Shown here: piece after piece, positions 17,993 to 28,540 of the stretch
Position numbering within the stretch: the first letter of the stretch is position 1
Layout: each line of letters starts with the position of its first letter
Assembly (NCBI GenBank): GCA_020186115.1
Contig: WSYJ01000177.1
Location: 62,001 to 126,000 of the forward strand
Length of the DNA stretch: 64,000 bases
Direction of reading: 5' to 3'
Source: Histomonas meleagridis
Taxonomy: Eukaryota > Parabasalia > Tritrichomonadida > Dientamoebidae
The notes under the pieces: generated by a model
Database searches by the model: none
What the model was told of the DNA's origin: nothing
The model's input: the letters and a program-made list of their open reading frames with translations, nothing else
Program-made: the position numbers and the translations under genes

Positions 17993-19204
17993 ATGAACAC
18001 CTATGGAACAGGTTGGCCACAAACAAATGCATTTGGGAGTACTTCCGGTTCTTTTGGTGTGAATAATGCTGGAACTGGTTTTGGTTCTGCAAATCCAAAC
18101 GGTACTGGAAGTACTTTTTCTCAAAATCAAAATTATCAAAAAGGTAAAGTAGAGATTAAGCTTAAGGATCCAATTGCTTGCGATTCAATTTCCGATATTT
18201 CAATCAATCGTGATAAAATAGCTATATCTACATGGAACAATCAATTATATATTTTTGAAAAGAATAAAACAACTACGACGTCGTATGTACATCAAAGTAC
18301 TGAGCCATTCAAAGCAATTGTTTCCATTGATAATCCATATGATGATTTTTTAGGTATTTCCCGCTGTGCGCTTGGTGACAATGCTCTATTTTTTGCCACT
18401 ATCAGCGGATATATTAAGTCCACTGACAGACTCACCGATAAAGTCAAAGATGATGACATTGGCACACATAGTCATTTAATCACAGGACTCAAAATCTTTA
18501 ACAACAGCCATATAGCATCATGTTCTCTTGATGGTAAAGTGTGTATTTGGGACATACGCCATGGTGCCAATAATCGTTTATGTTTATTACATGAATGTGG
18601 ATCAGAAGAACGTTGCATTGGACTTAATGTAACACAGAACTCAATATGTGTTGCCACTGACAAATTTAAAGTCCATCGATTTGATATACGTAGTCCATCT
18701 GCGCCAAGTGGTGTCGAAAAGTCCACAATGTTAGCGATCAGTGATAATACGACAAAAGAAGGCCAAATGATAACATGCTTTTCAATTACAAGAGCTAATC
18801 CCCTTAAATATATCATCGGAACAGGAGGAGGATGTCTTGAAATATTTAAAGACAATATTAAAAATAAGAAAACGCATTTCTATCCAAATCAATCAAATAC
18901 AAAAGCAGTTGAACCAATTGATGCAGTTGCAATATGTCGCGATTATGCATTAGTCGGATGTAAAGTTGGCGGTGCAACTACTGTCAGTGAAAAACATTAT
19001 GCTGTGGTAAGGTTTGATCTCAAAAACGAACCAAGATTCTTGTCTTTTAAAGATCCAGCACCTCATAAATTTCAAGACCCAATAACTGCATTACAATTGG
19101 AAGAAGACGGAAAAGGTTATTACGTGGCCACTGGTTATAATAAAGCATTCTTTTCAAACAAAAAAGAAATACCGAAATTATATTATGTAAGTGGTTACAC
19201 TTAA
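17993..19204 (+). CDS. Rae1/Gle2-like WD40 nucleoporin
   Basis: mRNA export factor of the nuclear pore, 403 aa. The N terminus (1-45) is a Gly/Asn-rich segment with AFG, SFG and GFG dipeptide motifs as in yeast Gle2. The WD40 propeller starts with DSISDISINRDKIAISTWNNQLYIFE, the typical first blade of Rae1, and later shows a clear SCSLDGKVCIWDIR blade. Later blades are diverged. ATG 17993 precedes the FG-type segment directly. Rae1 partners such as Nup98 are not in this window. Confidence 0.8.
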   Translation: MNTYGTGWPQTNAFGSTSGSFGVNNAGTGFGSANPNGTGSTFSQNQNYQKGKVEIKLKDPIACDSISDISINRDKIAISTWNNQLYIFEKNKTTTTSYVHQSTEPFKAIVSIDNPYDDFLGISRCALGDNALFFATISGYIKSTDRLTDKVKDDDIGTHSHLITGLKIFNNSHIASCSLDGKVCIWDIRHGANNRLCLLHECGSEERCIGLNVTQNSICVATDKFKVHRFDIRSPSAPSGVEKSTMLAISDNTTKEGQMITCFSITRANPLKYIIGTGGGCLEIFKDNIKNKKTHFYPNQSNTKAVEPIDAVAICRDYALVGCKVGGATTVSEKHYAVVRFDLKNEPRFLSFKDPAPHKFQDPITALQLEEDGKGYYVATGYNKAFFSNKKEIPKLYYVSGYT

Positions 19205-19456
19205 ATATTGATTGAAATAAAAATAATTTGAAATCATTTTGCATATTTTTATGGGCATTTATAAATTTGATCGTGTCAAATGTTCTTTGTATAAAATTTT
19301 ATAAAAAATGTCAAATATAAAATTTTATGTTTCAAATGGAATTTCCGTTCGGCAATCAGCGTTAGCAAAAACGTTAACGTTCTGCGGTTCGAATGGTTAT
19401 ACACGGTTTACAGTTCCATATTTTTGAATAATTTACAAAATAATCCACTGATCAAA

Positions 19457-19462
19457 ACGGTT
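19457..19462 (+). promoter_or_regulatory. ACGGTT box upstream of secreted protein gene
   Basis: It lies 19 bases before the ATG at 19482, in the sense orientation, followed by TATG and an A-rich leader. Confidence 0.5.
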
Positions 19463-19481
19463 TATGTGAAAAACTTTACAA

Positions 19482-20372
19482 ATGCTTTCTTTGCTGTTTG
19501 GCTCAGTTTCAGCAGGAAGATGCTCAGCTCTTGGAGATATTGACGCAGCTTATGATTTAAGTAGTCAATCATTTACTTTTGTTTCGCCATTAGCATATTA
19601 CCAATATAAAAATCCTCATACATTTATTTTGCCAATATTATATATACATGACCATTTTTGGGCTTACACAACGAATGAAGAGGGGGAAGTGGTAGAGTCT
19701 TTTGATTACTCACGGAATCCATATTATTCCTCAATTTGGCATGATGAACGAGTACCACATTTACACGAGATATGCCCAATGTACGCTGGGGATAACGCTA
19801 TTGAAGGGTGCTGTAATGCAATTTTTAGTATCAATTATTCCCAAATCAAATCTGTTTTCCCAAGTGATTATAATACTGAAGCTATCAACGCAGGAACCGT
19901 AATCAATGAATCCTCTGACTCATCTTCCAGAGAAAGTGCCACTCTTGAAGCAGAACTAAATAGTTACAAATTCAAGCAATATCCACGATGCCTCAATTTA
20001 ATTCAAAAACTTCCATGCGCAATATGTCACGCCAATATCAGCGAAATGGCCTTTCCTGTAAATATAAATCAAAATGATCCGAATCATATAACTATTGTTC
20101 GATCTTTTCCACTTTGTCGATCATATGCACTAAAGATTTATCGCGAGTGTCGCTTTGCATATTACTCGGACATAACTGGTGAACTTTTCACAATTGTTCC
20201 TAAAGGAATGGGAGTTGAAGAATTTATGTCAATTGTCCATGCACCATCAGAAGAAGACGAGGTACCGGGTGGAAACTGCATTCCAGAAGGCATATATGGT
20301 GGATCTTCAAGTTTTCTTCCAAAGAAACTTATTCTAATTCTAATTGTTTCATTAACGACTCTTCTTCTTTAA
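19482..20372 (+). CDS. Secreted or surface Cys-rich protein with C-terminal hydrophobic tail
   Basis: 296 aa. The N terminus MLSLLFGSVSAGRC looks like a short signal peptide. The extracellular part has spaced cysteines including CC, CAICH and several single Cys, and N-glycosylation sites. The pattern faintly recalls folate-receptor-like Cys-rich domains, but I cannot confirm it. It ends with a hydrophobic segment (about 278-296, LILILIVSLTTLLL) directly at the C terminus with no cytoplasmic tail. That may be a membrane anchor or a processing signal. It is a lineage-specific surface protein as far as I can tell. Confidence 0.7.
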   Translation: MLSLLFGSVSAGRCSALGDIDAAYDLSSQSFTFVSPLAYYQYKNPHTFILPILYIHDHFWAYTTNEEGEVVESFDYSRNPYYSSIWHDERVPHLHEICPMYAGDNAIEGCCNAIFSINYSQIKSVFPSDYNTEAINAGTVINESSDSSSRESATLEAELNSYKFKQYPRCLNLIQKLPCAICHANISEMAFPVNINQNDPNHITIVRSFPLCRSYALKIYRECRFAYYSDITGELFTIVPKGMGVEEFMSIVHAPSEEDEVPGGNCIPEGIYGGSSSFLPKKLILILIVSLTTLLL

Positions 20373-20850
20373 AGAACAAACATATGTCCAAAATACTTCA
20401 GGAATTTTCTAAACGTATAAATAATTAAATCATTTAAAATTGCAATTTCATTCAACTTTTTTTTTGCTGCATTCATGATATACATTAAAGAATTTGACTT
20501 TTGTTTTTGGATGAATGTTCTAATTTCTGTTCTATGTTTTTATGATTTTGATTCACATTAATGTCAGAGAGACTCAAATCTATAATTTATGGTTCACTTT
20601 CTTTAACTATCCTTAAAACCATTAAAAGTTTAAAAGGAATATCATTTAGATGTAAAAATTTTTAATTTAATATTTTTCAGATAATTTAACATTTTCATAT
20701 TAATGTACTTCTGATTAAACTGCAAGGTAACCATTCCAAAACAAGCAAATTTAAATGAATTTCATTGGAAGGATAATGATCTCATCACATATTTATTTTA
20801 AAAACAATACAGAAGGAAATTAACCAAACTTTAGTGAAAGAATTGCTCAG
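20373..20850. other. A+T-rich spacer between convergent genes
   Basis: Nothing recognisable; it separates the 3' ends of the secreted protein gene and the SAPS gene. Confidence 0.4.
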
Positions 20851-22326
20851 TTATATTGTATCAATGATATCTTCATCGTCGATCTTTTTTGTTGGAGATT
20901 CTGCTTGAGTATCATCTGTTGATATAGTGTTTGGAGAAGATAACGGAGGTGGGAGGTCACTCAATTCTTCTTCTTTCTTAGGTAATTCTAACGGAGGAAC
21001 TGGTGCAAATTCGTTATCGATTGCATCGTCAGAATAATCATGATCAAGGCTATCACTATCAGATGATGAAAAGGAGGGGATGTCGATTTTTGAATCAAGG
21101 ATGTCATCTGAATCACTTCCGTCCATTGATTCTTCAAGATCTTCATCTTCGTCATCATCATACAAGTTATCAATTCCTGTTGGAAGGCTTCCTCCATAGC
21201 TTGAGTCTCTTTTTGTTATATAATCTTGAAGTTCATTTTTACAAAATGCTTCCCATTCTTCTGACGTTGGAATACCTTCGATCTTTGATATAGTTTCTGC
21301 AAAGTCAGCAAGACGTCCTTCTGATCTGTGCTTCAGAGAGTTCTCTACAAGTTTATGAAGAAGGTCATTTTCTTTGATGATATTTGACTGCTCTTCGACG
21401 GTTTTGGATTGAAAAGCACTTTCAACCGCTTCGATAACAAAAGTGCTAATTGGGAAAGTGAATATGAAATTAATTACTTCTGGTTTAAGATCACGGAAAA
21501 CATGAATTGCGCATGAAAGAGAACAATCGTTCTGGTAGTTATAACTTGAAGCATATTCATGAATCTTAGGGTTATCAAGATTTTGGGAGAAAAGTGCATA
21601 TATAAGATTAAATGTTTCTGCAGCTAAAAGCTTGTTGGTTGTAGTTGTAGCTGTTTTCAATAAAATTTCTAGTATTTCATCGGTTTGAAAGATTGGTTTC
21701 AAATCATCACATTTATCAATAGCTTGGTGAATAGAGAAAATAATATAATAACCAGAACTTGAGTTTGACAATTCTACATACTGTTTCCAGGATTCCTCAC
21801 TTATTGTATTCCTAAATGGAGATTCAGTGACCAAATAAATGAACAACTCGAAAACACCTAGATAAGAGATATTTCTCATCAAGAAGTCGAATATTTCTGG
21901 GAATTTTTCTAGAAAAGTACCATTTGTTAGCCTTGTATATGTTTCAATTATTCTTTGGAAATTGCCGACAATAAATGGTTCCAAGTCAGTTTGATTACTC
22001 GTAGTATACTCCTTCAACTTCTCTATAAATTTTTCATTTTGAAGGAAGTTTTGTTGCATTGTTGGTGAACAATTTGTAAATATTGACACTGAAGAACGAG
22101 AGTACTTTTGTCCTTTTGGATAATCTTTAAACTTTTTCGTTAAAGCCCATTCAAAGAGTTCATCAATGATTTGAGGTCTTTGAACATACTCCATTAATTC
22201 TTGAAGAGAGTTACGTAAAGCAGTTGGAAGAGAACTATCATCGAGGATTTCAGTCAGGGTAACATCGTCTTTTTTGAGCAGCTCGCTAATTGTGTTCAAT
22301 GCAGGGGAAAGATTCCAAAAGAACAT
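20851..22326 (-). CDS. SAPS-domain regulatory subunit of PP6/SIT4-type phosphatase
   Basis: Regulatory subunit that binds a PP6/Sit4-type catalytic phosphatase, 491 aa. ATG 22326 is chosen because the product then starts MFFWNL, matching the MFW start of the family; the longer frame begins with TTG. Family features: KKDDVTLTEILDDSSL (residues about 18-33), then LMEYVQRPQIIDELFEW, KYSRSSVSIFTNC, and a helical SAPS domain to about 370. The C-terminal 110 residues are acidic and Ser/Asp-rich with casein-kinase-2-like sites. Regulation by phosphorylation is plausible but inferred. Confidence 0.87.
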   Translation of the reverse strand: MFFWNLSPALNTISELLKKDDVTLTEILDDSSLPTALRNSLQELMEYVQRPQIIDELFEWALTKKFKDYPKGQKYSRSSVSIFTNCSPTMQQNFLQNEKFIEKLKEYTTSNQTDLEPFIVGNFQRIIETYTRLTNGTFLEKFPEIFDFLMRNISYLGVFELFIYLVTESPFRNTISEESWKQYVELSNSSSGYYIIFSIHQAIDKCDDLKPIFQTDEILEILLKTATTTTNKLLAAETFNLIYALFSQNLDNPKIHEYASSYNYQNDCSLSCAIHVFRDLKPEVINFIFTFPISTFVIEAVESAFQSKTVEEQSNIIKENDLLHKLVENSLKHRSEGRLADFAETISKIEGIPTSEEWEAFCKNELQDYITKRDSSYGGSLPTGIDNLYDDDEDEDLEESMDGSDSDDILDSKIDIPSFSSSDSDSLDHDYSDDAIDNEFAPVPPLELPKKEEELSDLPPPLSSPNTISTDDTQAESPTKKIDDEDIIDTI

Positions 22327-22814
22327 CGTTTTATGGCTTTTTGCCTTTGTCACTTTTGATTGCAATCACAAATTTGAGAAAACTTTGTTCGTTTATTGAA
22401 TTAAGTACGTTATGATTATTTGCAAAAGTGACCTTTTGGCGCCAATGTTAAGTTACATAAAATTTAATGATTTTTTTGATTTCAATTCATCAACATAAAA
22501 TTCTTTTAAGATTTCTCAATATTCAATTGAATAAGTAAATTTATGTTTTTAAAAATCAAAACTTAGATCGATATGTACAATTTATATAATTAATTAATCC
22601 AATTTCACACAATATTAATTAATTATATAAAAAATTAATTATTTCAAAGAGATCAATAATGAAAGAAGAATCAGTGAAACAGTATTATGTCATAAATTTA
22701 TAATTATTAAACATTATGTGTAGAATGACTATAATTTGCTTCTAATTACAAATTAATTTTATGTATTTCATTATGAGAATTTACACCAAAAGATTTAATA
22801 TATATTTTGTTTTA
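22327..22814. other. A+T-rich spacer with inverted repeat
   Basis: No gene. It contains an 18-bp perfect inverted repeat (22581-22598 with 22614-22631), composed almost only of A and T. Confidence 0.5.
22581..22631. repeat. 18-bp A+T inverted repeat, 15-nt loop
   Basis: Perfect complementarity of the two arms. It lies 184 bp after the DOCK stop codon. It may be a transcript-end hairpin or a compositional accident. Confidence 0.5.
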
Positions 22815-25800
22815 TTAATCCGGCAAATCCATATACTTTGACAGCTCTTCTTTCACTTGGAGCAAAGTTTCTTTTGTTGTTGTCTTCTCACTGTCAGTTG
22901 TTTCCATTAAGAAGTTATCGCTATCCCTCAAAATTCGGTAATGTTCCATCAACAAATTTCGTAACTTTTGGACTTTCTTTAATTGATCCGAATATTCCTT
23001 TGCGAATGTATCATTAAAGAAAGCAGCACAATAATTCTTCACCATAGTTCCCGTTGTAATTATCTTTGAAATATTTTCTTGTATCTGTTGAATGACGACT
23101 TTATCAGGTTTAACACCATTTTTCTTATATTCATTTTGGACCCAATTTTTAGCAGATAATAATTGATGATTTTTCCTTGCGATATTTAATGAAGCACATT
23201 CGACACATTTAATTTCTTTAGGTTTAGTTTCATATATAATTTCTTGACGACGTTCCATTGTTGGAAATGGTTTTTTGATTTTAAAGAAATATTGTTTAGC
23301 TTCAATTGATGTATAACTATTTAAACCTGGCTTCGGTTCATTTGTAATATTTTCTTCTCGTCGAAATATTATTGATTCTTCATTTTCGATTTTTTCGATG
23401 ATATATTTTGGTTGGTTTTCATTGATATGATAATAAATATCATTAATTTCTTCTTCTAACGCTACATAAACATATGATACATGAATATACATTAAGTTTG
23501 GATCTTGTAATTCTTCGGGTGTTGGTTGTGTTTGTTTAATTGTAGCTTCAGTAAACTTCTTTTGGAAATCATAAATTACATTACCAATTGTCGCCATTTT
23601 ATCTTTTCGATATATAAATTTACGATTACGAAATGCTGAAGGAAATAAATTACCATAAAATGCGCAAAGGAAATAATGTGAAAATTCTTTTTTAACAGTT
23701 ACAAATCTTTTATGGATTTTAGATTGTAATTGTTTTACTCGTATATATAACTCTATATGTTGAAAAGGTTTAATACATGTATCAATGATTTGTTGTAATA
23801 AAGGTAATGCATATTCATCGAAATCATTTTTTATATAAAGTTCAACAATATCAAATAATATTTGTGAATGTAATTCACGTCCACAATTTGCATCATAATG
23901 AAGGAATTTCTTAATACGATTATTATTACAAGGTATAAGTTTTAATACGTTTTGTAATGAGACTGCTAATTCTAATTCATTATTACATGTTTTATTTAAT
24001 GTGATAATTTTCATAAGAATTTTCATTTGTTTTTGTTCATTGTTATATTTGGTAGAAATGTTTAATAAATATATTAATGATTCATTAATTTCATCTTGAT
24101 TTAATACACTCATTTCAAGTTTTCGTATTGTTGATAAATGTTCAACAATTTTAGGATTATCTGGTGCTTTATTTTCGATACCTGTTGAAGTTTTTTCCGA
24201 AAATTTATTGGATAATATTTCGAAATTTGATATTTTTGATATTCTCCATAATGCATCTAAAGTAATTCTTTGAGTTTCAATTGTATTTTTATTAGAAGCA
24301 AAATCATCACTAAGGATTGAATAATACCAATCAATTAAAGAATTAGAATTAAATATTAAATAAGTCTTAAGAATTGGATATATCATTTTATAATTTAATC
24401 GGTATTTTATTGGTAATTTTTGATATAAATTTAATAGAATAGAAAAATCTAAATTAATCGAATAAATATATGAATAAATTTGATCATCTAAAGGTGAAAC
24501 TATTGTAACTTTACATTTCTCAACTAAACGTAATATATTTAAAAACAAATTATATTTTTTGTGATTTGGTTCATTTAATAAATCATTTGCAATTGAATTT
24601 GAATTTTCTTTTATAATAATTAAACATACAAATAATTTTTGGATTGATGTAATATCTTCTCTTTTATATAATTGTGTTAAATGTTTTAATGAAAATGATT
24701 TTGGATGATAATAAGCTATAGCTAATATTAAATCACTAACAATTAAATCATCAATTTCTAATAATTCTGGTATAGATGATTTAATAGTATCAGAATTTGT
24801 CGAAAATAATATCGACGTTAAAGTTTGGAATACATAATCAATATGTTGTTTACTTTTTAATGATTCTAAAATTACATTTGAATATAAGTTCTTTAATTTA
24901 CTATCATTATCTGATTCCCATAAACCTTTACCACTTAATACTAATAATAATTTCATTTTATCTTCAATAAGTGTTTCATTTTGTGTATTAATCGATGTAA
25001 TAAATTTACAAACAACATTAATAACTTCTTTAGATGTGAAAAACATTATTAACATATCAACAAGCATTGAGAAATGTTGTAATAAAAGTTTTTGATTTAA
25101 TGTTGTATAAGAATTTTTAACTTTATCTGTCGAATTATTTTCTGATATTATAATACATAATTGATCAAATATTTCTTTAATTTTTACAACTGTTTCTACT
25201 TTCGGATTTAATTGATATGAATGTCCTGCTAAGTTTAATAAATATGGTAATGTACGAATTAAATTCCGATATTCTTGTGATGAATGATCTTTTTCTAATG
25301 ATTCGATAATTAATTGTAACATTATTTCGGCAAGATTTTTTAGGGATTCACAATTCTCTTTTGTGTCGAATTTAGAATTAATAATTTCTTCCATTGCTGT
25401 CGAATATTCAGATCCTGCTCGAGATAATAATTCAGTGTACATTGAGATTAATGCATTAAATGCATCATGTGCACAATTCGGTATTGTTGATATGATTTCA
25501 CATAAAACTAATGTAATTTCGGGTGAAAACTTTGCTAATTCACTCATTCCACAAAACATGAAATTTGATATGTTTTCTTTTAATTCCGTTTTATATAACT
25601 TATAATTTAATAATTTAAATAATGTCGCATCTTGTGTTTGTAATGTCGATGCATAAAATAATTTATAATCAATTGTTCCAACTGTTTTAGCATTTTCAGG
25701 TGGAAACAAATTGAAATCTGTCGCTTTAATGTTTTTAGAACCTACAAAAGGATATAATTTAATTGATGAATTAGTTTCTAATGTAAAACTTCCTATTTCA

Positions 25801-27254
25801 TTTGTAATATGTAAAACTCCATAAGCACATGGAGTAAAACCTCTTTCAGCAAAACTAATTTTATCCACTTGTATTAATAAGAATAATGAAACAAGTGGTG
25901 AATCAGTTACTGTCAAATCAATTGCTGTTGTTTCAAATACATTTTCATCATGCTTCCCATTAAAAAGAGGAGAACACCATATAATACTATCATATGACAT
26001 CTTCATAATACTTTCAAACCCTTGAACAAATGTCATTGATGTTGTATCGACTAAACGTAATATAAATCGTGTTTTTGAATGTCGAACTTTTAACATTAAA
26101 TTACTTAAATTTATATTTAATATTGACCGCTTTTCTTTAAGTGATATTGATGTCGGTAATGTTAATGGTGGTACAATATTATATATCTCTAAGTTTTGAC
26201 TATTAATAATATCAGATGTTAACCCAAAATGTGGTGTAACAACAACTTGGAAATATGGTATCGATCTTGTAATAGTTTTCTCGATTTGTGGTGGTATTGT
26301 ATCTTGTGTCATTATCTTATGTAAAATATGTCTGTAAACACCTTTGGAATTCATAGATTGGATTTCTGTTGTTGTACTTTTACCAATGTTTTCTTCTTGA
26401 ATCGGTTCTATCTCCATAAATGCAAATGATAAAAACTTACGTTCATCTGATACATTCTCTAAATGTGATAATAATTCATATGTATAAATACAGAGGAAAA
26501 TTTTGTTACTTAAATCTCGTTTGTCAAGTTGCTCAAATAATAAATCACAGATGGAATAAGATGGTGATAAAAAAACAGAAACTGACGAACTGATAAACGT
26601 TTCCTTCTTAGGATTATATAATATAAAGCGACAGACAACTGGAATCTTAAGCATTTTGGCATTAATCTTGATGTGAATAACAATGGAACTGTTTTTGTTG
26701 GTGGTCGCAGTGTTCGCTTGGACTGATAAATCAAATACATCTCGGCCCCATGTTGATAATGTTGTTAACGATGAGAAAAATGAACGTGAACTACGGGGTA
26801 ATTGAAGAGCTTGTCGAAGGTTATCAACATTCGATGATAAAGTATCATGTGATGCTAACGTATGAGATCCTGCATGTTTTTGACATAATTCAGTTTGTTT
26901 AACAACATCAATAATACGGTCGCTAATTTGAATGGCAGTTTGAGGTGGTGAGCTAAGAAAAACATTTAACGCATATTTGACTGTAAGTGATGATTCTAAA
27001 AATAAAATATCGTCAGGTTTGGAAAGTAATGATATCCGCATATCTTTAAAATTGGCACATTCATAGAAATCACAACATACTTCTGGAAAAATTCCTATTT
27101 GATTGGTATATAAATTTCGCCCACGAAGCCAACCATTTGTTCCTTCAACAACATGAAAATGATCGCCAACAAGGACAGTTATTTGATGTGGTCCTCTTTC
27201 AATATATGTATGGGTTATAACAGCAATTCCTTCTTTATTTTTCCAGGAGGTCAT
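22815..27254 (-). CDS. DOCK-family Rho/Rac guanine nucleotide exchange factor
   Basis: 1479 aa. Predicted to activate Rac/Cdc42-type GTPases through its DHR-2 domain, controlling actin and cell shape. Residues 8-62 form an SH3 domain with GDHFHVVEGTNGWLRGR and IGIFPEVC, as in the DOCK-A/B groups, which pair with ELMO. A C2-like DHR-1 region lies at about 355-540 (RSIPYFQVVVTPHFG onward). A long helical solenoid fills the middle. DHR-2 is recognisable from about 1185 to 1479 by YFLCAFYGNLFPSAFRN and KFIYRKDKMATIGN, the typical entry to the catalytic lobes. ATG 27254 is followed directly by the SH3. Codons are strongly A/T-ending in the middle of the gene. Confidence 0.9.
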   Translation of the reverse strand: MTSWKNKEGIAVITHTYIERGPHQITVLVGDHFHVVEGTNGWLRGRNLYTNQIGIFPEVCCDFYECANFKDMRISLLSKPDDILFLESSLTVKYALNVFLSSPPQTAIQISDRIIDVVKQTELCQKHAGSHTLASHDTLSSNVDNLRQALQLPRSSRSFFSSLTTLSTWGRDVFDLSVQANTATTNKNSSIVIHIKINAKMLKIPVVCRFILYNPKKETFISSSVSVFLSPSYSICDLLFEQLDKRDLSNKIFLCIYTYELLSHLENVSDERKFLSFAFMEIEPIQEENIGKSTTTEIQSMNSKGVYRHILHKIMTQDTIPPQIEKTITRSIPYFQVVVTPHFGLTSDIINSQNLEIYNIVPPLTLPTSISLKEKRSILNINLSNLMLKVRHSKTRFILRLVDTTSMTFVQGFESIMKMSYDSIIWCSPLFNGKHDENVFETTAIDLTVTDSPLVSLFLLIQVDKISFAERGFTPCAYGVLHITNEIGSFTLETNSSIKLYPFVGSKNIKATDFNLFPPENAKTVGTIDYKLFYASTLQTQDATLFKLLNYKLYKTELKENISNFMFCGMSELAKFSPEITLVLCEIISTIPNCAHDAFNALISMYTELLSRAGSEYSTAMEEIINSKFDTKENCESLKNLAEIMLQLIIESLEKDHSSQEYRNLIRTLPYLLNLAGHSYQLNPKVETVVKIKEIFDQLCIIISENNSTDKVKNSYTTLNQKLLLQHFSMLVDMLIMFFTSKEVINVVCKFITSINTQNETLIEDKMKLLLVLSGKGLWESDNDSKLKNLYSNVILESLKSKQHIDYVFQTLTSILFSTNSDTIKSSIPELLEIDDLIVSDLILAIAYYHPKSFSLKHLTQLYKREDITSIQKLFVCLIIIKENSNSIANDLLNEPNHKKYNLFLNILRLVEKCKVTIVSPLDDQIYSYIYSINLDFSILLNLYQKLPIKYRLNYKMIYPILKTYLIFNSNSLIDWYYSILSDDFASNKNTIETQRITLDALWRISKISNFEILSNKFSEKTSTGIENKAPDNPKIVEHLSTIRKLEMSVLNQDEINESLIYLLNISTKYNNEQKQMKILMKIITLNKTCNNELELAVSLQNVLKLIPCNNNRIKKFLHYDANCGRELHSQILFDIVELYIKNDFDEYALPLLQQIIDTCIKPFQHIELYIRVKQLQSKIHKRFVTVKKEFSHYFLCAFYGNLFPSAFRNRKFIYRKDKMATIGNVIYDFQKKFTEATIKQTQPTPEELQDPNLMYIHVSYVYVALEEEINDIYYHINENQPKYIIEKIENEESIIFRREENITNEPKPGLNSYTSIEAKQYFFKIKKPFPTMERRQEIIYETKPKEIKCVECASLNIARKNHQLLSAKNWVQNEYKKNGVKPDKVVIQQIQENISKIITTGTMVKNYCAAFFNDTFAKEYSDQLKKVQKLRNLLMEHYRILRDSDNFLMETTDSEKTTTKETLLQVKEELSKYMDLPD

Positions 27255-28540
27255 TTTAAAACTTTTCTGTTAATAAAGATAATTCAAAAAGTGATGATGG
27301 TTAATTTTTAAGGGCAACGTTTCGTTTTAACGGCCTATGAACGTGTACAGAAAAAAAATTTGAATTTTTAAAAACGACTTTTTGAACGTATCGATTATTT
27401 ACAGTTGTAATGCACAATTTCATTGATTTGTCTTTCCTGGTTTTTAATAACTAGCATATGCATGCAACATATTTTGAATGACAAGGGGACATTATTCTTC
27501 GAAGTTATAACAAATCGTGAGCTGGTTACTATAATTAATGATGACATTGAGCGAACTTATAAGATTGACTTTTCAGTACCTTATTTTACGATAGGGTGTA
27601 AAAAGGGGGTTTGGTGAAGCAACCGTCCGGGTATAAGAAAAATTGAAATTATCGAATTTTTTCGATCGTCTTTGTGTGCTTTTTAATCGACGAAAGGTCG
27701 TTTATTGTCGTTAAAAAGAGACAGACAATGTGAAATAACTTAACTTCTTAATTTTTTTAAACGAATTAATCTTTTTCCCATATATGGAAAATCAAAATTT
27801 AAATGAAATATTTTCACAATTATTATGTGAAATTTTGCTAAATTACATTATGCATATGTATAAAGATCATTTTTTCATTAGCATATTGAAATTAAATTTC
27901 AACAAATAGTCTATATATTTCTCTGAGTCAAAAAATTTTTTTTTATGATTACATTTTCATTAAATGAAATATTCCAAGATTTCCCTCTGTACGATTTTTT
28001 TATTCAGGATATATAAATCTATAATTGCTTTGATAGTAATCAGATTTATAAGAAATTTCATTTCGATTTGTGGTTATTTTTGGATCAACTTTTTAGAAGG
28101 TATGTGATGTGTTTTCTAAAAACTTTTCAAGTTGATCCAGAAGCTCGATATTCCTTGCATCCCTTCGAAACAATTTTGGTCATGTTGAGAATCACATTTT
28201 GGGTTGCCTAACTATTATTCCATTTTATGATTTTTTCTGGTATCGAAATTATAAAATATAATAAAAAACTAAATTATACTTAGTCTTTCCATGAAAAAAT
28301 GTTTTTTCGTATTTCTGGAATTTATAATTTTCATTGATTTTTGATTGATTGTAAATTGTTTCAACTCCCTTCATTTCCCTGTAATATATAATCATATCAT
28401 CATTATTATATTGAAATTAAATTTTGATAAATAAGGGTATGTGTATTAATTTATTTTAATTTAAATTTTTCATTTTTATAATTTGATTGCTCACCCTCAA
28501 CTCCTTTATAAAAAAACAAAACAAAGAATCCTGTTTTTAA
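27255..28540. other. 1.3-kb intergenic region
   Basis: No gene I can support. A 51-codon ORF from ATG 27462 to 27617 has a protein-like composition but no match. Two hairpins are present: an imperfect one near 27680-27720 and one at 28081-28139. Close to the DOCK start (27255-27345) are AACG/CCGTT motifs. Confidence 0.4.
28081..28139. repeat. 11-bp inverted repeat with inner complementarity
   Basis: TGGATCAACTT at 28081-28091 is the reverse complement of 28129-28139, and an inner TTTAGAA/TTCTAAA pair extends the stem with a gap. The role is unknown; it may be a relic transposon end or an RNA hairpin. Confidence 0.45.

Noticed and set aside
19383-19396. GGTTCGAAT, a T-loop-like tRNA motif
   Set aside because: The flanking bases do not form a T stem and no acceptor or anticodon stem fits around it.
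27462-27617. 51-codon ORF in the empty region upstream of DOCK
   Set aside because: No homology, no promoter box and no conserved context; kept only as a note.
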